From Sphingobium sufflavum (GTDB lineage: Bacteria; Pseudomonadota; Alphaproteobacteria; Sphingomonadales; Sphingomonadaceae), in NCBI RefSeq assembly GCF_021403115.1, contig NZ_JAJSSH010000004.1, forward strand, positions 248,001 through 312,000: 64,000 nt of DNA, in the 5' to 3' direction. A model generated the notes under the pieces. It saw nothing but the letters and a program-made list of their open reading frames with translations, had not been told where the DNA came from and ran no database searches. A program made the translations under genes and the position numbers. Positions 9,433-18,926 of the stretch are shown one piece after another (the first letter of the stretch is position 1; every line of letters starts with the position of its first letter).

Positions 9433-10839
9433 TCAGCCCTCCGCCGCCTCGCTTGGTGAGGGTTGCGGCACCGCCTCCAGCACGCGGGTGAACTCGCGCC
9501 ACCACCACATCACGTCCTGACTGCACACCGTCTCGAACAGCGACTGCCAGCGGCGGCGGCGTTCGGCCAGCGGCATGGCCAGCGCCTGCGCGATGGCGTC
9601 GGCAATCTCCTCCGGGCTGTGCGGGTTGATGAGGAGCGCGTCCAGCAACTGCTCCGCCGCCCCGGCAAAGCGCGACAGGATCAGGACGCCGGGGTCCTCG
9701 GCATCCTGCGCCACCACATATTCCTTGGCCACCAGGTTCATGCCGTCGCGTAAAGGGGTGACGAGGCCGATGCGGGCCGCCCGGTACATGCCCGCCAGCT
9801 CGTCGCGCGGATAGCCGCGATTAACATAGCGCAGCGGCACCCATTCCGCGTCGGAAAACTCCCCGTTGATCCGCCCCGACAGATTGTCGAGCGACGACCG
9901 TATCTCCTGATAGCTGGTCACGTCCCCGCGCGACGGCGGCGCGATCTGGAGCAGGAAGACCTTGCCATGCATTTCCGGGCGGGCGGACAGGAACCGCTCA
10001 TAGCCAAGGAAACGCTCAGCCAGCCCCTTGGAATAATCCAGCCGGTCGACCCCGATAATCATCGTGCGGTCGTTGGCGCTGGCGGTCATGCGCGCGCGCA
10101 TCGCGGCGGCGGCCTCACCCTCCGACGCCCGCCGGAATTGTTCGCAGTCCACACCGATGGGACAGGCGATCAGATGGACCTTGTGCCCCTGAAACTCGAC
10201 CATGCCGTCGGCGTCGACGGTCAGTTCCATCTGGCCGTTCACATAGTCGATGAAGGCCTCCAGCGAATCCCGCGTCTGGAACCCCACCACATCATAGCTG
10301 AACAGCGATTCCACCAGCTCCCTATGGCTGGGCAGCGACACCAGCAGGCGCATCGGCGGCCACGGAATATGCAGGAAGAAACCGATGCGGTTGGCGAAAT
10401 CGCGGCGGCGCAGTTCGCGGCCGAGCGGCATCAGATGATAGTCATGGACCCAGATCAGGTCGTCCTTGTCCAGCAATGGCGACACCGTGTCGGCAAAGCG
10501 CGCATTGACCCGCTCATAGCCGCCAGCAAAACCGCGCTCGAACTCCGCCAGGTCGATGCGATAATGGAACAGTGGCCACAGCGTCTGGTTGGCGAAGCCA
10601 TTGTAATATTCGTCGATGTCCTGCGCTTCCAGGTCGATGGTCGCGGTTGCCACGCCATCCGCCCGCTGGAAATTGATCGCGCCGGTGAAGGTCTCCGTCT
10701 CCTCCCCCGACCATCCGAACCACAGGCCGTTGCTCTCCCGGAGCGCCGCCGACAGGGCGACCGCCAGCCCGCCCTGATTGCCGCCCCCTTCCCCCGTCGC
10801 CGGGGAAACACGGTTGGAGATGATAATCAGCCTGCTCAC
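9433..10839 (-). CDS. otsA: Trehalose-6-phosphate synthase
   Basis: 468 residues, GT20 family; makes trehalose-6-phosphate from UDP-glucose and glucose-6-phosphate in the cytoplasm. Diagnostic motifs: ISNRVSP at the start, GGLAVAL glycine loop, WVHDYHLMPLGRELR, the nucleotide-sugar site GVDRLDYSKGL and RDGMNLVAKEYV. The start is GTG at 10839, overlapping the stop of the upstream GH15 gene as GTGA; a longer in-frame ATG would place 28 non-conserved residues before the core. The tight overlap indicates translational coupling in the order otsB, GH15, otsA. Confidence 0.95.
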   Translation of the reverse strand: MSRLIIISNRVSPATGEGGGNQGGLAVALSAALRESNGLWFGWSGEETETFTGAINFQRADGVATATIDLEAQDIDEYYNGFANQTLWPLFHYRIDLAEFERGFAGGYERVNARFADTVSPLLDKDDLIWVHDYHLMPLGRELRRRDFANRIGFFLHIPWPPMRLLVSLPSHRELVESLFSYDVVGFQTRDSLEAFIDYVNGQMELTVDADGMVEFQGHKVHLIACPIGVDCEQFRRASEGEAAAAMRARMTASANDRTMIIGVDRLDYSKGLAERFLGYERFLSARPEMHGKVFLLQIAPPSRGDVTSYQEIRSSLDNLSGRINGEFSDAEWVPLRYVNRGYPRDELAGMYRAARIGLVTPLRDGMNLVAKEYVVAQDAEDPGVLILSRFAGAAEQLLDALLINPHSPEEIADAIAQALAMPLAERRRRWQSLFETVCSQDVMWWWREFTRVLEAVPQPSPSEAAEG

Positions 10840-12641
10840 CGAACCGCGCTCCACGGCTTGCTCAGCAGGGCTGCGCAGTTGATGAGACCGACCAGAGAAT
10901 AGGTCTGCGGGTAATTGCCCCACAATTCGCCATTGGCCGGGTCGATGTCCTCCGCCAGCAGGCCCGCCGCCGTGCGCCGGTGCAGCATCTCTTCGAACAG
11001 CACCCGCGCCTCCGCATCCCGGCCGGTCGCGTGCAGCGCCTCGATCAGCCAGAAGGTGCAGACGTTGAACGCGCTTTCGGGCAGGCCGAAATCATCCTCG
11101 CTGGCGTAGCGCAGCATATAGGGGCCACGGCGCAGCCCCTCCTCCACCGCGGTCAGCGTGTCGCGGAACCGCTCGTCCTCCGGCGTCAGGAAGCGCAGGT
11201 CGAGCAACTGGATGAGGCTGGCGTCGAGGTCGTCCCCGCCGAATGTCGCGGAAATGCGGCGCGTATCCGGCCGCCATGCCTTGTCGATGATGAGGGCGCG
11301 GATGCTCTCCGCCCGCTCCCGCCAGAAATCGCGCCGGTCGGCCAGCCCCAGCGCGTCCGCCGCATTGGCCAGCCGGTCGCACGCCGCCCAGCACATGGCG
11401 ACGCTATAGGTGTGGACATGGCTCTTGGTCCGCAATTCCCACAGGCCCGCGTCGGCCACCTCCCGCGCGGCCCATGCGCGCTCGCCCACCTTCTCCAGCG
11501 CGCGAAAATCATCGAGGCCCGCCATGCGATACAGCCGCTGGTCGAAAAAGGCCTGCGCGTTGGACAGCACGATCTGGCCATAGGCGTCATGCTGTATCTG
11601 TTCCGCCGCCTGGTTGCCGACGCGCACCGGCCCCATGCCGCGATAGCCGGGCAGGTCGGGCGCGATCCATTCGGGCAGGCTGGCTTCCCCGCCCACGCCA
11701 TAGAGCGGCTGGATATGCCCGCCCTTCGCGTTGTCCACGATATTGCGCAGAAAGGCCAGATAGCCCTCCAGCACGTCCAGCGCGCCCAGCCGGTTCAGCG
11801 CCTGCACGGTGAAATAGGCGTCGCGTATCCAGCAATAGCGATAGTCCCAGTTGCGGCCCGACCCTGCATGTTCGGGGATGGAGGTGGTCAGCGCCGCGAC
11901 GATGGCGCCCGTCTCCTCATGCTGGCACAGTTTCAGGGTGATGGCCGACCGGATCACCGCCTCCTGCCACTCCACCGGGGTCGCGAGGCCGCGTACCCAG
12001 TGCCGCCATTCCTTCATGGTCAGCTCCAGCATCTCCTCCACCCCCCGCTGGATGTCGCCGGAGAAACTCTCGTCGGGGCCAAGGAAGAAATAGAGCGGCT
12101 TCTCGACGCGGAACATGCGCTCATCCTCGACCCAGCCTATGGGGGCGGTGGTGGTCAGGCGCAGCACCATCTCGTCGATCACATAGCGGATATGGTTGGA
12201 GCCGCGCGTGTGCGTGGCATCCGCCCCGCCCCATTTGCGCGCGGGGCGCAGGCGGATGCGAACGCGCGGGCTGCCGCTGACCGGCCGCACGATGCGGACC
12301 ATCGCCACCGGCCGATACATGCGCCCCATGCGGGAGAAGCGCGGGCAGAAATCCACCACCTCTATCGCATTGCCGTCCGCATCCGCATGGCGGGTAATCA
12401 GGACCGGCGTGTTACGTTCATAATGCTGCTCGGTCGAAACGCCATTCTCCAGGTCGATTTCCCAGAAACCGCGTGCACCCTCCGCCCCGCCCGCCGGCCT
12501 GTCGTCGAGGAGGGAGCAGAACACCGGCTCTCCATCCACGCGTGGCACGCAGCCCCAGACAAAGCGCCCCGCCCGGTCCACCAGTGCCGACACCTGACAA
12601 TTGCCGATCGGCCAGAGTTCCAGCGACGCTGTCATAGACAT
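10836..12641 (-). CDS. GH15 glucoamylase/trehalase-like glycoside hydrolase
   Basis: 601 residues, a full-length bacterial GH15. Residues about 1-210 form the beta-sandwich N-domain (start LELWPIGNCQVSALVD); the (alpha/alpha)6 catalytic domain follows with the signature RNWDYRYCWIRD near residue 263 and the end motif GELWGNYPQTYSLVGL. GH15 proteins of this subfamily hydrolyse trehalose in some actinobacteria and archaea, or short alpha-glucans; here the placement inside an ots operon favours trehalose or trehalose-6-phosphate-linked control. Two candidate ATGs at 12641 and 12635 both overlap the end of otsB; the second forms ATGA with its stop. No signal peptide, so cytoplasmic. Confidence 0.88.
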   Translation of the reverse strand: MSMTASLELWPIGNCQVSALVDRAGRFVWGCVPRVDGEPVFCSLLDDRPAGGAEGARGFWEIDLENGVSTEQHYERNTPVLITRHADADGNAIEVVDFCPRFSRMGRMYRPVAMVRIVRPVSGSPRVRIRLRPARKWGGADATHTRGSNHIRYVIDEMVLRLTTTAPIGWVEDERMFRVEKPLYFFLGPDESFSGDIQRGVEEMLELTMKEWRHWVRGLATPVEWQEAVIRSAITLKLCQHEETGAIVAALTTSIPEHAGSGRNWDYRYCWIRDAYFTVQALNRLGALDVLEGYLAFLRNIVDNAKGGHIQPLYGVGGEASLPEWIAPDLPGYRGMGPVRVGNQAAEQIQHDAYGQIVLSNAQAFFDQRLYRMAGLDDFRALEKVGERAWAAREVADAGLWELRTKSHVHTYSVAMCWAACDRLANAADALGLADRRDFWRERAESIRALIIDKAWRPDTRRISATFGGDDLDASLIQLLDLRFLTPEDERFRDTLTAVEEGLRRGPYMLRYASEDDFGLPESAFNVCTFWLIEALHATGRDAEARVLFEEMLHRRTAAGLLAEDIDPANGELWGNYPQTYSLVGLINCAALLSKPWSAVR

Positions 12642-13387
12642 AATTCCTTCAACCAGCCGCGCACGGCCTCCACATCGGCCAGAGCGTGGCGCGCGCTCGC
12701 GGAGCGCCGCGTTCCTACAGCGACGGCCATGCCGCCCAGCGCCACCGCCGCCGCCAGACCCGGTTCGTCCGTCTCGTCATCGCCCAGAAAGATGGGGATC
12801 GTGCCCGCCATCGGCGCGTGCTGCATCAGCAGCGATACGGCCACGCCCTTGTCGCTGCCCGGCACGCGCACCTCCGCCATCCGGTTGCCCGGCTGATAGG
12901 CCAGTCCCGTCTCCGCCGCGATGCCCTGCGCGAGGGCGATGGCCGCATCCTCATGCTCCGGCGCGCGGCGATAGTGCAGGCCGACGCCGAAACTCTTGCG
13001 TTCCAGCAGGACGCCGGGATGGAGGCTGGCGAACCGCTCCATGCGGGCGGCGGCAATCTCCAGCGTCGGCGGACGGACGGGCCGGGCGTCGACCCCCTCC
13101 CAGCGATGCTCGCACCCATGGCTGCCGCTCAGGGCGAGCAACCGGCCCACCGGACCCAGCAACCGGTCGAGGTCGGCCAGCGACCGCCCACTGACGATGG
13201 CGACACGCCCGTCGAACCGTGCCGCCAGCCGGGTGAGCAGCCCGGCCAGTCCGGCATCCACCACCACGGCATGGGGGTCGTCCTGAAGGGAAACGAGCGT
13301 GCCGTCGAAATCCAGGAGGAGGCTGGATCGGCCGACATCGACCGGCTCTGGCGGTGGCAGGCGGGTCGCCTGCGCCTCCGTCGTCAT
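12632..13387 (-). CDS. otsB: Trehalose-6-phosphate phosphatase
   Basis: 251 residues, HAD superfamily. Motif I LLDFDGTLV carries the nucleophilic Asp; motif IV GDDETDE binds Mg2+; the cap domain between them has the segment ERKSFGVGLHYRRAP that is usual for OtsB. It removes phosphate from trehalose-6-phosphate to give trehalose, an osmolyte and desiccation protectant. ATG at 13387 chosen because GGAG lies six bases upstream; a start ten codons earlier is possible. First gene of the otsB-GH15-otsA operon, so its promoter should lie in the 128 bases up to 13515. Confidence 0.93.
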   Translation of the reverse strand: MTTEAQATRLPPPEPVDVGRSSLLLDFDGTLVSLQDDPHAVVVDAGLAGLLTRLAARFDGRVAIVSGRSLADLDRLLGPVGRLLALSGSHGCEHRWEGVDARPVRPPTLEIAAARMERFASLHPGVLLERKSFGVGLHYRRAPEHEDAAIALAQGIAAETGLAYQPGNRMAEVRVPGSDKGVAVSLLMQHAPMAGTIPIFLGDDETDEPGLAAAVALGGMAVAVGTRRSASARHALADVEAVRGWLKELCL

Positions 13388-13515
13388 GCGCTTCTCCAAT
13401 GTTCTGTGACCGGGCACCGATCATTGAACCAGCGGAACGGACGAAAGTTTCCCGAAAAATTGCTGCACCGCCGCAGAAACGGCGGGAAACGACAGGAAAA
13501 TGCCGGAAACCGGCC

Positions 13516-14055
13516 TCAGCGGGGGCGGCGTGGGATGGGGGGCCGGTGGTAACTGATATCGCTGCGGTCGCGGCTGGCGGGGCAGGTTTCGCCCGGCCCA
13601 TAGGCTGGCGGCAGCGCAGCCGCCGCCGCCGCGTCGGGCAGGTCGAACGTCCCCTCCACGATGCACACCCGGTTGGCGATCCGCCACTCCCCGCCGCGCC
13701 GCTGGAAATGGTCGATGTAGCGGCCGGTGGACAGGAAATGCGGCGGCGTCTCGCTGACCCCGGTGAACAGATAATAGGTCTCGCACCAGGCGTTTTCGCC
13801 ATCCAGTTCGCAAAAATGGTTGGTGATGCTGTGCTGGGTGGACCGATACATCAGCGCCACCCGGTCGGCCCAGGCGATGAAATCGTCCGGCGCGCCGATG
13901 AAGCGGCCATGATCCTCTATCGCATCGTCGAAATAGCAGGATCGGGCGAGTTCGGCGTCCATCCGGTCGAGGCCACGCGCATAGCGCAGCAGCACCTGCC
14001 AGATCTCCTCCCGGTCCGCCATGTCGCGCAGGCGGCTTTCCAGTGCAGCGTCCAT
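13516..14055 (-). CDS. SnoaL-like (NTF2-fold) protein
   Basis: 179 residues. The N-terminal helix-strand pattern (REEIWQVLLRYARGLDRMDAE then CYFDDAIEDHGRF) and the central TQHSITNHFCEL with paired His are typical of the SnoaL_4 group, close to small subunits of aromatic-ring dioxygenases and to polyketide cyclases. The C-terminal 35 residues are Ala- and Pro-rich and outside the fold. GAGAGGA lies five bases upstream of the ATG. Flanked by otsB and a DUF2478 gene with no obvious functional link. Enzyme activity cannot be assigned. The 267 bases upstream (14056-14322) show no gene. Confidence 0.66.
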   Translation of the reverse strand: MDAALESRLRDMADREEIWQVLLRYARGLDRMDAELARSCYFDDAIEDHGRFIGAPDDFIAWADRVALMYRSTQHSITNHFCELDGENAWCETYYLFTGVSETPPHFLSTGRYIDHFQRRGGEWRIANRVCIVEGTFDLPDAAAAAALPPAYGPGETCPASRDRSDISYHRPPIPRRPR

Positions 14056-14322
14056 CGGCGTCCTCTCTCCAGATCCTGCGCGCAGGAGAAGACCAGCGGC
14101 GGCGCCCGGTCAACCCCTGAAGGCGGTATCGAGCGGAGACTTGGGGGCGCAGTCCTTCCAACCCCGTCACACTGACTCTCATCAGGAGGACGGACAGGAT
14201 TGGGGCGGATCGCCATTCGGAAGATGACACGCCGAAAACGTCGGTTTTCCAAGAGTTCTGGAGCAAGGCACCGGCCTAGCCTCGGCCATGTGCGGGCCGT
14301 CCGCACTGGATACCGACTGGCC

Positions 14323-14859
14323 CTATGCGGCCTGCTCCGGCCGCTGGCGCACCGCCGCCCACCACGCCTCGATCGCCCCTTCGTCGGCGGGCAGGCGCAC
14401 GAAGAAGGGGTCGGCGAAGCGCGTCCAGCCGTCGTCATAGCGCGGCGCGACGGAGGTCAGCACGGGGATGCCCTGCTCCACCGCGTCGACAAAGGCGGGC
14501 AGCAGGCCGGACCGCTGCTCCGCCTCCATCTTGCCGAACTTGCTGAGCAGGACGAGATCGCACCCCATCGCGATGTGCCGCCGCACCGCCTCGCCCGCCG
14601 CGACCGCCCCCGCCGGATCGAGCGAACAGCCCGTCGCCGCCGCGCCCAGATGCTGGAACAGAGGATAATGACCGCCGTCGGCCAGTGTCCGCAAATAGCC
14701 CGGACCGCGATTCGGCCCGTCCTCGACCGGCGGTTCCTCCACCACCCCGACAAGGCGCAGGTCCGGCATCCAGCGGTCGGCCAATCTGCGGAAAATCCGC
14801 TGAATGACCGCGCCTTCCGCGCCCTGAACGACTGCAATCGGCCTGGTGGAACCGTCCAT
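14323..14859 (-). CDS. DUF2478 protein, nucleotide-binding-like
   Basis: 178 residues. Begins MDGSTRPIAVVQGAEGAVIQ, a degenerate P-loop-like strand-turn, and contains CDLVLLSKFGKMEAEQRSG, the characteristic motif of DUF2478 proteins, which are relatives of nucleoside-triphosphatases often found near molybdate transport or siderophore genes. No molybdate genes are seen here. ATG at 14859 is preferred (AGGAG upstream); a longer frame runs through Arg-rich sequence with no site. Function unknown. Confidence 0.68.
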   Translation of the reverse strand: MDGSTRPIAVVQGAEGAVIQRIFRRLADRWMPDLRLVGVVEEPPVEDGPNRGPGYLRTLADGGHYPLFQHLGAAATGCSLDPAGAVAAGEAVRRHIAMGCDLVLLSKFGKMEAEQRSGLLPAFVDAVEQGIPVLTSVAPRYDDGWTRFADPFFVRLPADEGAIEAWWAAVRQRPEQAA

Positions 14860-15162
14860 CCTTCGCTCCTGCCGCCCGGACGGGACGGCGTCAGACCCCG
14901 CCATAGCGGTCGCGGCGCGGATCGCCAATGCTGCCGGGTCGCTCCACCGGCAGCGCCGCCGCCGCCGGGAATGGCGCGCCGGGCCGTTGCGCGCGCCCGC
15001 GCGGCTGGCCCGCTCCCCGCGCGCAAGCCGCCTCTTTTCATTCCGAAAAATGCCCCTTCGGCGGCTTTCAGCGCGCACAACCCCTTACGGTAAGGGGTTA
15101 TTTAACCAATCCCCCCTACTGACTGTCTAATCTCGAAATCATACGAGAGCGCAGGGACGATC
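14860..15162. other. Intergenic region with perfect stem-loop
   Basis: About 300 bases between the divergent DUF2478 gene and the small secreted-protein gene. It contains one perfect hairpin at 15079-15099: nine-base arms AACCCCTTA and TAAGGGGTT around CGG, followed by ATTTAACC. No T-run follows on either strand, so an operator or transcript-processing site is as likely as a terminator. The remainder is GC-rich with no feature that I recognise. Confidence 0.5.
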
Positions 15163-15417
15163 ATGAAATTCGCCTATTTTCTTTTTGGTGTCGCACCACT
15201 GGCCCTCCTCGCACCGGCGCAAGCCCGTATAGCGGCCGTGTTCGCGAGCGCTGGGCAGGGCCGGATCGTGGCGACGCAGACCCTGCGCGCGGATGATCCC
15301 GCCTCTTTCGCCGTGGCGCGTGACCGCGACCGGCCGGACCATAGCCGTTTCCTCACCGTGGCGGACCCCTCCGTCCCGGACCGCACGACCCCGACGCCCA
15401 TGAGGTTCATCCTCTAG
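15163..15417 (+). CDS. Small secreted protein, function unknown
   Basis: 84 residues with a convincing signal peptide (MKFAYFLFGVAPLALLAPAQ, cleaved after AQA) and a mature part of about 62 residues rich in Arg, Asp and Ala. AGGGA lies six bases upstream of the ATG. No family recognised. It sits 90 bases ahead of a chemoreceptor gene in the same direction; whether it is co-transcribed is unknown. Evidence for reality is the signal peptide, the ribosome-binding site and the absence of a competing gene. Confidence 0.5.
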   Translation: MKFAYFLFGVAPLALLAPAQARIAAVFASAGQGRIVATQTLRADDPASFAVARDRDRPDHSRFLTVADPSVPDRTTPTPMRFIL

Positions 15418-15507
15418 GCAAACAAAAGTAGCCCCGGTCCGACAAGTGTCGGCGTGATCCCTGCCGGACCGGACATAGTGATACCCCCTAATGCGAAAGC
15501 GAAACCA

Positions 15508-17364
15508 ATGTTCAAATCTATGAACATTCCCCGGAAGCTGGGCCTGGCCTTCTTCGTCATCTGTGCTTCGGCCGCCGTCATGATGATCGTGTTCTTCACG
15601 AACATGACGATGATCCAGTCGGCGACCGACGGTAACAACCTCAGCCAGTCCATCCATGCGAAGGCATTGGCGCTGGACACGGCGATCCTGCGCCAGAACA
15701 GCCAGCTTCGTGGCTATCTCGTCACCGGCGATGCGAGCTACCTCAAATCCTATGACGAGGGCCGCGACGAGTATGACAAGACCTCCGCGGAACTGGAGAG
15801 TCTGATCACCGACCCGGAGAAGAAGGCGCTGGTGCTGGAATCCCGCAAGGAAACCCTTGCATGGCGCAAGAACTGGGGCGACCGGCTGATCGCACAGGTC
15901 CGCAGCGGCCAGCGTGACGAGGCGCAGGAAGCGGTTCGCACCGCCGGCAAGGCGGTTCTGGTCAGCGCGGCGGTGCTGCCGCTGCGCGGTATCCGCGACG
16001 CCGAGACGAAGCTGATCGAGGAAAATGGCGTTCGCCAGGAAACCGCGATCACCACAGCGATGATCGTGCTGGTCATCGGCGGCGTCGCCCTGATGGGTAT
16101 CGCCATCACGCTGGCGATGATGCTGAGCCGGATGATCGCACGCCCGATCAGCGGCCTGACCAGCGCCATGGCCGAACTGGCCGCCGGTCATAATTCCATA
16201 AACGTGCCCGACGCCGACCGCGCCGACGAACTGGGCGACATGGCCCGCGCCGTGCTCGTCTTCCGCGACGCCGCCGTCGCCAAGTCCAAGGCCGACACGG
16301 TGCAGGAACATGTGGTCGAAGCACTGGGCACCGGCCTGGAGGCGCTCGCCTCCGGCGACATGACCTATACGATCAACCAGCCGTTCGCGGGCGATTATGA
16401 CCGGCTGCGCCAGTCGTTCAACCGCACGGTGGAAGGTCTGGAGCAAAGCCTGTCGCGCGTCGCCAGCTCCGCCCAGAGCGTCCACAGCGGCTCGACCGAA
16501 ATCCGGTCCGCGTCGGAGGATCTCTCCCGCCGGACCGAGCAGCAGGCCGCCTCCCTGGAGGAGACAACCGCCGCGATGGATCAGGTCACCGGCATGGTCA
16601 GCGAGACGGCCCGCGGTGCGGCCGAAGTGCGCGGCGCGATCAGCTCCGCCCATAAGGACGCGACCGAGGGCGGCTCCGTCGTCACCAAGGCTGTGAACGC
16701 CATGGACGCGATCGAGAAAAGCTCGCAGGAAATCGGCCAGATCATCACGGTGATCGACGGCATCGCTTTCCAGACCAACCTCCTCGCCCTGAACGCGGGC
16801 GTCGAGGCGGCGCGAGCGGGCGATGCGGGCAAGGGCTTTGCGGTCGTCGCCAACGAGGTCCGGGCGCTGGCCCAACGGTCCGCCGACGCGGCCAAGGACA
16901 TCAAGGATCTCATCACCAAAAGCTCGGTGCAGGTGTCGCACGGCGTCAGCCTGGTCGGTGAGACCGGCAAGATGCTCGACAGCATCCGCACCAAGATCGG
17001 CGATGTGAACACGCTGATCGCGGACATCGCCAATGGCACGGAAACGCAGGCCACCAACCTGCGCCAGGTCAACAGCGCCGTGACCGACATGGACAAGATG
17101 ACGCAGCAGAATGCGGCCATGGTCGAGGAAAGCACGGCCGCCGCGCGCAACCTGGCGGCGGAAGCCGACGAGCTGGCGCTGCTGGTCGATCGCTTCCAGC
17201 TCAAGTCCGCGCAGTTCGGCAGGGCGCAGCATCGTGCGCCGACCCGCGCAGCGCCTCCGCCCCCGGCTCCGGTCGCACGGGCCGCGGCGCCCCGTCCCCT
17301 GCCCCAGGTCAGCGGCAATCTCGCCCTGTCCGCCAGCGAGGACGAGGACTGGAACGAATTCTGA
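15508..17364 (+). CDS. Methyl-accepting chemotaxis protein with CHASE3-like sensor
   Basis: 618 residues. Two membrane helices (about 10-32 and 187-211) enclose a periplasmic helical domain of about 150 residues that resembles CHASE3 ([20 protein letters not shown]). A HAMP domain follows (about 212-265), then the cytoplasmic signalling hairpin with the conserved tip segment ([20 protein letters not shown], then [13 protein letters not shown]). The C-terminus has a Pro/Ala-rich tether and ends DEDWNEF, like the pentapeptide tails that dock CheR or CheB methylation enzymes. ATG at 15508 fits the membrane topology; an upstream in-frame start adds 18 residues. Followed by a strong terminator. 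No che genes occur nearby. Confidence 0.93.
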   Translation: MFKSMNIPRKLGLAFFVICASAAVMMIVFFTNMTMIQSATDGNNLSQSIHAKALALDTAILRQNSQLRGYLVTGDASYLKSYDEGRDEYDKTSAELESLITDPEKKALVLESRKETLAWRKNWGDRLIAQVRSGQRDEAQEAVRTAGKAVLVSAAVLPLRGIRDAETKLIEENGVRQETAITTAMIVLVIGGVALMGIAITLAMMLSRMIARPISGLTSAMAELAAGHNSINVPDADRADELGDMARAVLVFRDAAVAKSKADTVQEHVVEALGTGLEALASGDMTYTINQPFAGDYDRLRQSFNRTVEGLEQSLSRVASSAQSVHSGSTEIRSASEDLSRRTEQQAASLEETTAAMDQVTGMVSETARGAAEVRGAISSAHKDATEGGSVVTKAVNAMDAIEKSSQEIGQIITVIDGIAFQTNLLALNAGVEAARAGDAGKGFAVVANEVRALAQRSADAAKDIKDLITKSSVQVSHGVSLVGETGKMLDSIRTKIGDVNTLIADIANGTETQATNLRQVNSAVTDMDKMTQQNAAMVEESTAAARNLAAEADELALLVDRFQLKSAQFGRAQHRAPTRAAPPPPAPVARAAAPRPLPQVSGNLALSASEDEDWNEF

Positions 17365-17416
17365 TCCCGTCGTGGGGGGTTGGGTATCACCCCTCGCGCA
17401 GGAACGGTTTTCTCTA

Positions 17417-17452
17417 TCCCTCCCGGTGTCATGCCGGGAGGGATTTTTTTTT
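17417..17452 (+). terminator. Rho-independent terminator after the chemoreceptor gene
   Basis: Ten-base stem TCCCTCCCGG / CCGGGAGGGA with a seven-base loop, followed by nine T residues. It lies 53 bases after the chemoreceptor stop. A textbook intrinsic terminator. Confidence 0.93.
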
Positions 17453-17811
17453 GGGTGACGGCCCCAGCCCCCCTGTCTTGCGCGGCCGGACGCAAAACCG
17501 CGCTTTTCCGTCCGGCCGCCGTAAAGCCATGTCGCTGATTTAACCCAAGATTAAGGATGTCTACCTACGAATGAATCGCACAGCCCGTTTCGGACGGACG
17601 CCCCGCAAGACGGGCGACGACCGGGTGGCGGGAATGGGCAAGAATAGCCTGTCAAAGGCAGCAATTCATCGGGAGGGGATGAATGTCATCGCAGAGGCTG
17701 TGACGCGACCGGACGGACCGGCGCAGGCAGTCGCCGGAGGGGCAACCCGCCGGACCGGGTGACCTGATACGACATGCATGGGTCCGCAATCCGCGCCGAA
17801 AGATACGCACA
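17453..17811. other. Intergenic region, possible structured leader
   Basis: About 360 bases before the DUF2332 gene. It holds a seven-base perfect hairpin at 17664-17684 (ATTCATC, loop GGGAGGG, GATGAAT) and, downstream, G/C blocks (CGCCGGAGGGGCAACCCGCC) that could pair. The DUF2332 start has no clear ribosome-binding site, so a structured leader is conceivable. No known riboswitch was recognised. A 63-codon open frame at 17571-17762 lacks supporting signals. Confidence 0.3.
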
Positions 17812-18849
17812 ATGAATATGATGGCGAAAATCAGTAATGCCGAACTGCTGCGTCAGGCCGAGGTCACGCGCATGCTCGGCTCGCCGTTCGTCGCGGCGGT
17901 GCTGGAAGCGGGGCAGCGCCAGTTGCCCAACGCGCCGCAGACCGCCGCCCTGATCGCCAACTGGCCGGGCAACCCCGCCGCCGCCGCCATCGCCATGCGC
18001 TTCAACGGCGCGCTCCACGCGCTCGCCCGGCAGGGTCGGCTGCCGTCGCTCAGCGCCCTCTACAATCGTGAGCATGATGATTTCGATGGCGCCATCGGCA
18101 ACGCCCTGTCCGCCGCCGACGGCTTCATCGCCACCTGGATGCTCGACCCGCCGCAGACGAACGAGGTCGGCCGCGCCGCCGCCATCCTCGCCGCGCTGAT
18201 GGTGGCGCAGCGGGCGACCGGCTGCACCTTCGACCTGCTGGAACTGGGGTCCAGTTGCGGCCTCAACCTCAACCTCGCCCGATATGCCTATGATCTGGGC
18301 GGGGTGATCGCGGGCACGCCCACCTCCCCGGTGCATGTCGCCCCGGCGTGGCGCGGCAGCCCGCCGCCCTTTGCCCCGGTGGAGGTCGCCCGCGCACGCG
18401 GCGTCGACCTCAGCCCGCTCAACCCCCTCGACGCGGCGACGCGCGAGCGGCTCCTGTCCTTCATCTGGGCGGACCAGCGCGAACGGGCCAAGCGCCTCGA
18501 ACATGCGCTCGACCTGGCGCGGCAATTCCCGCCACAGGTCGACTGCGCCAATGCCGTCGGCTGGATCGCCCGGCAACTGGCCCAGCCGCAACAGGCGGGC
18601 GAGTGCCGCACCGTCTTCCATTCGATGGTCCTGCAATATCTGAACGACACCGACCGGATGATCGTGGAGAGCAGCATCCGCCGCGCGGGTGAGCGCGCCA
18701 CGGCGGAGCGCCCGCTGGCCTGGATCAGCTTCGAATGGACGCGCGACCGCCGCGAGGTCCATCTGCTGCTGACCTGCTGGCCCGACGGCGCGACCCGCCA
18801 TCTGGCGACCTGCCACCCCTATGGCGACTGGGTGCAGTGGCTCGACTGA
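17812..18849 (+). CDS. DUF2332 family protein
   Basis: 345 residues, usual length for DUF2332. Family features are the segment FDLLELGSSCGLNLNLARYAY (about residues 144-164), which resembles a nucleotide or SAM-binding turn, and the C-terminal WISFEWTRDRREVHLLLTCW followed by HPYGDWVQWLD. Members are cytoplasmic alphaproteobacterial and actinobacterial proteins without an established reaction; a methyltransferase-like fold is sometimes suggested but not demonstrated here. Start codon ambiguous among ATGs at 17812, 17818 and 17821, none with a good purine run. Stands alone between a terminator and the ribosomal oxygenase gene. Confidence 0.82.
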   Translation: MNMMAKISNAELLRQAEVTRMLGSPFVAAVLEAGQRQLPNAPQTAALIANWPGNPAAAAIAMRFNGALHALARQGRLPSLSALYNREHDDFDGAIGNALSAADGFIATWMLDPPQTNEVGRAAAILAALMVAQRATGCTFDLLELGSSCGLNLNLARYAYDLGGVIAGTPTSPVHVAPAWRGSPPPFAPVEVARARGVDLSPLNPLDAATRERLLSFIWADQRERAKRLEHALDLARQFPPQVDCANAVGWIARQLAQPQQAGECRTVFHSMVLQYLNDTDRMIVESSIRRAGERATAERPLAWISFEWTRDRREVHLLLTCWPDGATRHLATCHPYGDWVQWLD

Positions 18850-18892
18850 AAGGGGCGGGAACCGTTTTCGCAGCGGAGGTACGCCCTCCGCC

Positions 18893-18926
18893 GACCCGGA
18901 CGCTGACCCGGACGCTGACCCGGACA
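18893..18926. repeat. 12-bp tandem repeat, nearly three copies
   Basis: GACCCGGACGCT occurs at 18893-18904 and 18905-18916, followed by GACCCGGACA. It lies in the 200-base gap between the DUF2332 and RoxA-like genes. Length is a multiple of three but no gene covers it. Probably slippage; could vary between strains. Confidence 0.8.

Noticed and set aside
15139..17232. A 697-codon minus-strand frame opposite the chemoreceptor
   Set aside because: Compositional shadow; the plus strand encodes complete HAMP and signalling domains.
17571..17762. A 63-codon frame before the DUF2332 gene
   Set aside because: No recognisable protein features or ribosome-binding site; the DNA there is better explained as a leader region.
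18893..18926. The 12-bp tandem repeat as an iteron set
   Set aside because: Under three copies, no adjacent replication gene and no AT-rich DNA; simple slippage is more likely.
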